Assembly (NCBI GenBank): GCA_905221615.1
Contig: CAJNDT010003279.1
Coordinates: 571,641-635,640, forward strand
Source of the DNA: Symbiodinium sp. CCMP2592
Lineage: Eukaryota; Sar; Dinophyceae; Suessiales; Symbiodiniaceae
Length of the DNA: 64,000 bases
Direction: 5' to 3'
Positions 61,988-64,000 of the stretch are shown in pieces. How positions within the stretch are numbered: the first letter of the stretch is position 1; every line of letters starts with the position of its first letter. The position numbers and the translations under genes were made by a program. The notes under the pieces were generated by a model. It made no database searches. It saw nothing but the letters and a program-made list of their open reading frames with translations, and had not been told where the DNA came from.

Positions 61988-62280
61988 AAGGTAGTAGTAG
62001 TGGTAGTAGAAGTAGTAGTAGTATTAGTAGAGGTAGTAGTGGCAGTGGTAGTAGTAGTAGTAGTAGTAGTAGTACTAGCAGGAGTAGCAGCAGCAGCAGC
62101 AGCAGCAGTCGCAGTAGCAGTGGCAGTAGCAGTGGCAGTAGCAGTAGCAGTAGTAATTGTAAGTGGTCGTAGTAAGAAGTAGTCGTAGCAGTGGTCTAGT
62201 AGTTAGTAGCAACAGTAGAAATACCTTTTGCAGTATCAGTAGTAGTGGTGGTGGCGGTGGTCCTGATAGTGAGTGGTAGT
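61988..62280 (+). repeat. AGT/GCA trinucleotide cluster
   Basis: GTAGTAGT-type repeats turn into GCAGCAGCAGCA near 62090 and AGTGGCAGTAGC near 62115-62150, then fade. The valine/alanine frame over it is a by-product of the repeat. Confidence 0.9.
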
Positions 62281-62516
62281 AACTTAATTAATAGTAGACG
62301 CAGCGCTAATGCCAGGCAAGCATACTGTGCAGCCGCCCCTGAGCGTACTAGTCTCGACGAAGTCAGATTGGATTAAACAAACGGTGTGCAAAGGCACGTC
62401 TGCTTCAGCTGGCTGGCGATGGCTGCGATGCTGGGCAGTGCCTGGGCGAGCAGATCTGGCGTCGGGTATTTTGTTTTTGGTCTTGTTGCTACAGTTAAAG
62501 TTAGAGAGAGGCATGC

Positions 62517-62640
62517 CACAGGTCAGATTGCGCATTGCTGACATACAGGAATACACACGCATGATCTCCGAGCACTCCCTTAGCTTTTTCCGATCTCTCT
62601 TGAGCTTGATTCTTGCGACTGACCTTCTTCAGTGACAGCC
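62517..62640 (-). CDS. possible further upstream exon
   Basis: Two minus frames are open here. One gives GDHACVFLYVSNAQSDL and, if it ends at TGTG before a GC (GCATGC), contributes two bases that make Trp with exon 1, so phase fits. The other gives SEIMRVYSCMSAMRNLTCGM. The start is not clear and the plus strand is also open. Confidence 0.35.
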
Positions 62641-62710
62641 AGTGGAGCGGCCCAAATGAGGAGCACACCGAGGGAGCGAACTGAACTGGTACGGCATAGT
62701 CTAACAACAA

Positions 62711-63359
62711 TAGTATTATTAGTAGGTCTTAATCCCGGAAAACTTAATAATGTCTAATGTGTAACTGTACTTGACTCTACTTTACTTACTTGAGCTGAAC
62801 ATGTGTAACACAATAAACTACCAGCCCAAAATTCCAAACCCAATGGACCTAGTCTAGCCGATCATAGTTTTAAAAACATCTATGCATATCCCTTGTTGTA
62901 ACCATTGTTATTCTTGTTATCCCAAACTACTACAAACTAACTACTCCTGCCTAGTTTTACTACTGCCTGCGACTGCTAGTGTACTGCGACTGCTAGTGTA
63001 CTGCTACTGCTGCTGCCGCTACCTAGGACTAGGTTACTCATGCTGCTGCTACCACTCAAACTTCTCTACTGGTACTACCACACCTACAGTAGTTTACAAC
63101 AAGGAACAACACCATGCCTGCCAGTCACTGACTGCTAGTTCCAGATTCCAGTTATAACATGAGCAATGTGGTGGTGCTGTCACTACCAGAACCAACTACT
63201 GTCTGTGGCAGCCTGCTCCTAGTATTTATTCATGTCAAGTTTCGGCCATCAGCCGGATGACAGTGGTGCAGCTGCTTGGTTCATACTTCGGGGATAATTT
63301 AGTAATGTTATTTACTAGTCAGACGACCAACTACAATTACTAACAACACTGCCTGAGGA
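62711..63359. other. no gene assigned
   Basis: A CTACTGC-rich patch at 62960-63060 gives Leu/Cys frames of simple-repeat origin. Nothing else supported. Confidence 0.4.
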
Positions 63360-63557
63360 TTGATTCCTGCTGCAGACCGCCACTGCTCCTCGGAGGGTCC
63401 TTCAGCCATAGTCCAGCTCGGCAGATCTAAGTACCAAGGCCAGGCAGTGACGATGCAGCAGCTATGGGTCACCGTGCTTGATGGAAGGTTTGCCGACATG
63501 GCAGATCAGCTAGCAATGAAGTTACTTCGGAATTCACAAACACCTGCCACCATCTAA
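63360..63557 (+). CDS. possible exon, strand uncertain
   Basis: The plus frame reads AIVQLGRSKYQGQAVTMQQL then DGRFADMADQLAMKLLRNSQ after CTGCAG, which resembles protein. The minus frame over the same bases (LDLPSWTMAEGPSEEQWRSA) has a possible GC donor at CCTCAG. Only one can be real. I lean to neither strongly. Confidence 0.25.
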   Translation: MIPAADRHCSSEGPSAIVQLGRSKYQGQAVTMQQLWVTVLDGRFADMADQLAMKLLRNSQTPATI

Positions 63558-64000
63558 GGTCCTAACTAACTAAGTAACTAGTTACTAACGGTTTCGGGGT
63601 CATGTCATGTCTCAGACTCACTCCGTCTAGTTACGTTAAGTTTAGTGAAATCAATCATGTATTCACATTATTTTGTAGTTAATATTCAATATGGTATTTT
63701 TCTTGTAGCTGTACTACATCATTTTTTTTACAATACTGTAAATGTCGCAACTGTTGCAACCAACAATAATTCGATTAGTCTGCTATTTAAAATTAATTTA
63801 GTAAGTAAAGTTACTACTTTTATCTCTAATCTAAAGCATTCGAGCCGAGCAGTCTAGCACCCCATGGAAATTATTGTCACAGGCAGTCAGTCAGAGGCTC
63901 AGCTCAGTCAGTGACTCAGAGTCAGAGGGGGGGCCCAGGTTTCGATTCAAGGATCGTGGTATGGCTGTCAGACTTTCTGTCTGTCAGACTGTCAGTCAGG
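63558..64000. other. AT-rich tail of the window
   Basis: AT-rich unique sequence ending in GTCAG-rich words (CTGTCAGACTGTCAGTCAGG). No gene seen. Confidence 0.45.

Larger units (their letters stand above)
60900..62280. other. upstream intron or intergenic DNA
   Basis: No exon recognised. Contains the perfect hairpin at 61234-61297 and the trinucleotide cluster at 61988-62280. The plus frame 61650-61865 is not supported. Confidence 0.45.

Noticed and set aside
62000-62182. Val/Ala-rich plus-strand ORF
   Set aside because: It is produced entirely by the AGT/GCA trinucleotide tract.
1-64000. tRNA, rRNA or full spliced-leader genes
   Set aside because: No cloverleaf-like box pairs or complete leader sequence were noticed by eye. 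A covariance-model scan would be needed to exclude them.

Overview
The window looks like nuclear DNA of a dinoflagellate. This rests on three things: very many short TTTAGGG/CCCTAAA motifs scattered inside the sequence, reverse-transcriptase genes of non-LTR retrotransposon type, and a spliced gene whose introns mix GT and GC donors and always resume with G after the acceptor AG. The species cannot be named from sequence alone. No prokaryotic operons, rRNA, tRNA or CRISPR arrays were seen.

Positions 1-20,450 are gene-poor. They hold at least ten families of short near-perfect inverted repeats (about 80-125 bp, called A to J here). Many have T-A or C-A dinucleotides directly duplicated outside the arms, as MITE-type DNA elements would. 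They are mixed with degenerate TTTAGGG tracts, a 1.4 kb array of a 22 bp TTTAGGG-containing unit (4496-5938), and a few decayed coding pieces, one of which (2712-3360) is split by the small elements.

Positions 20,473-25,172 are a 5'-truncated non-LTR retrotransposon on the minus strand. It has an endonuclease part, a reverse transcriptase, a CCHC-like finger and RNase H, a short A tail and a clear 15 bp target-site duplication. One reading-frame break separates the endonuclease and reverse-transcriptase parts.

Positions 25,190-40,341 return to inverted-repeat and TTTAGGG-type DNA. They include broken coding pieces near 31.6-33.5 kb, a complete-looking acidic, disordered protein gene (37160-37870, minus), a three-copy alternating inverted repeat (38.1-38.43 kb) and a degenerate TTTAGGG array (39.27-39.85 kb).

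Positions 40,342-46,583 are a second non-LTR element on the plus strand, sitting inside a CCCTAAA array that resumes right after its A tail. It has an unknown 299-residue ORF, a reverse transcriptase, and then, unusually, a 1049-residue ORF with an Arg/Ser region and a predicted coiled coil downstream of the reverse transcriptase.

Past about 48.1 kb the TTTAGGG motifs and small inverted-repeat families all but stop. Positions 48,368-60,804 hold one minus-strand gene. I could join 12 exons with consistent phase (about 1187 residues, 5' end missing), six of 11 introns having GC donors. One of its introns contains a minisatellite of TTTCTCACAGG-like units, and upstream lies a perfect 30 bp hairpin (61234-61297).
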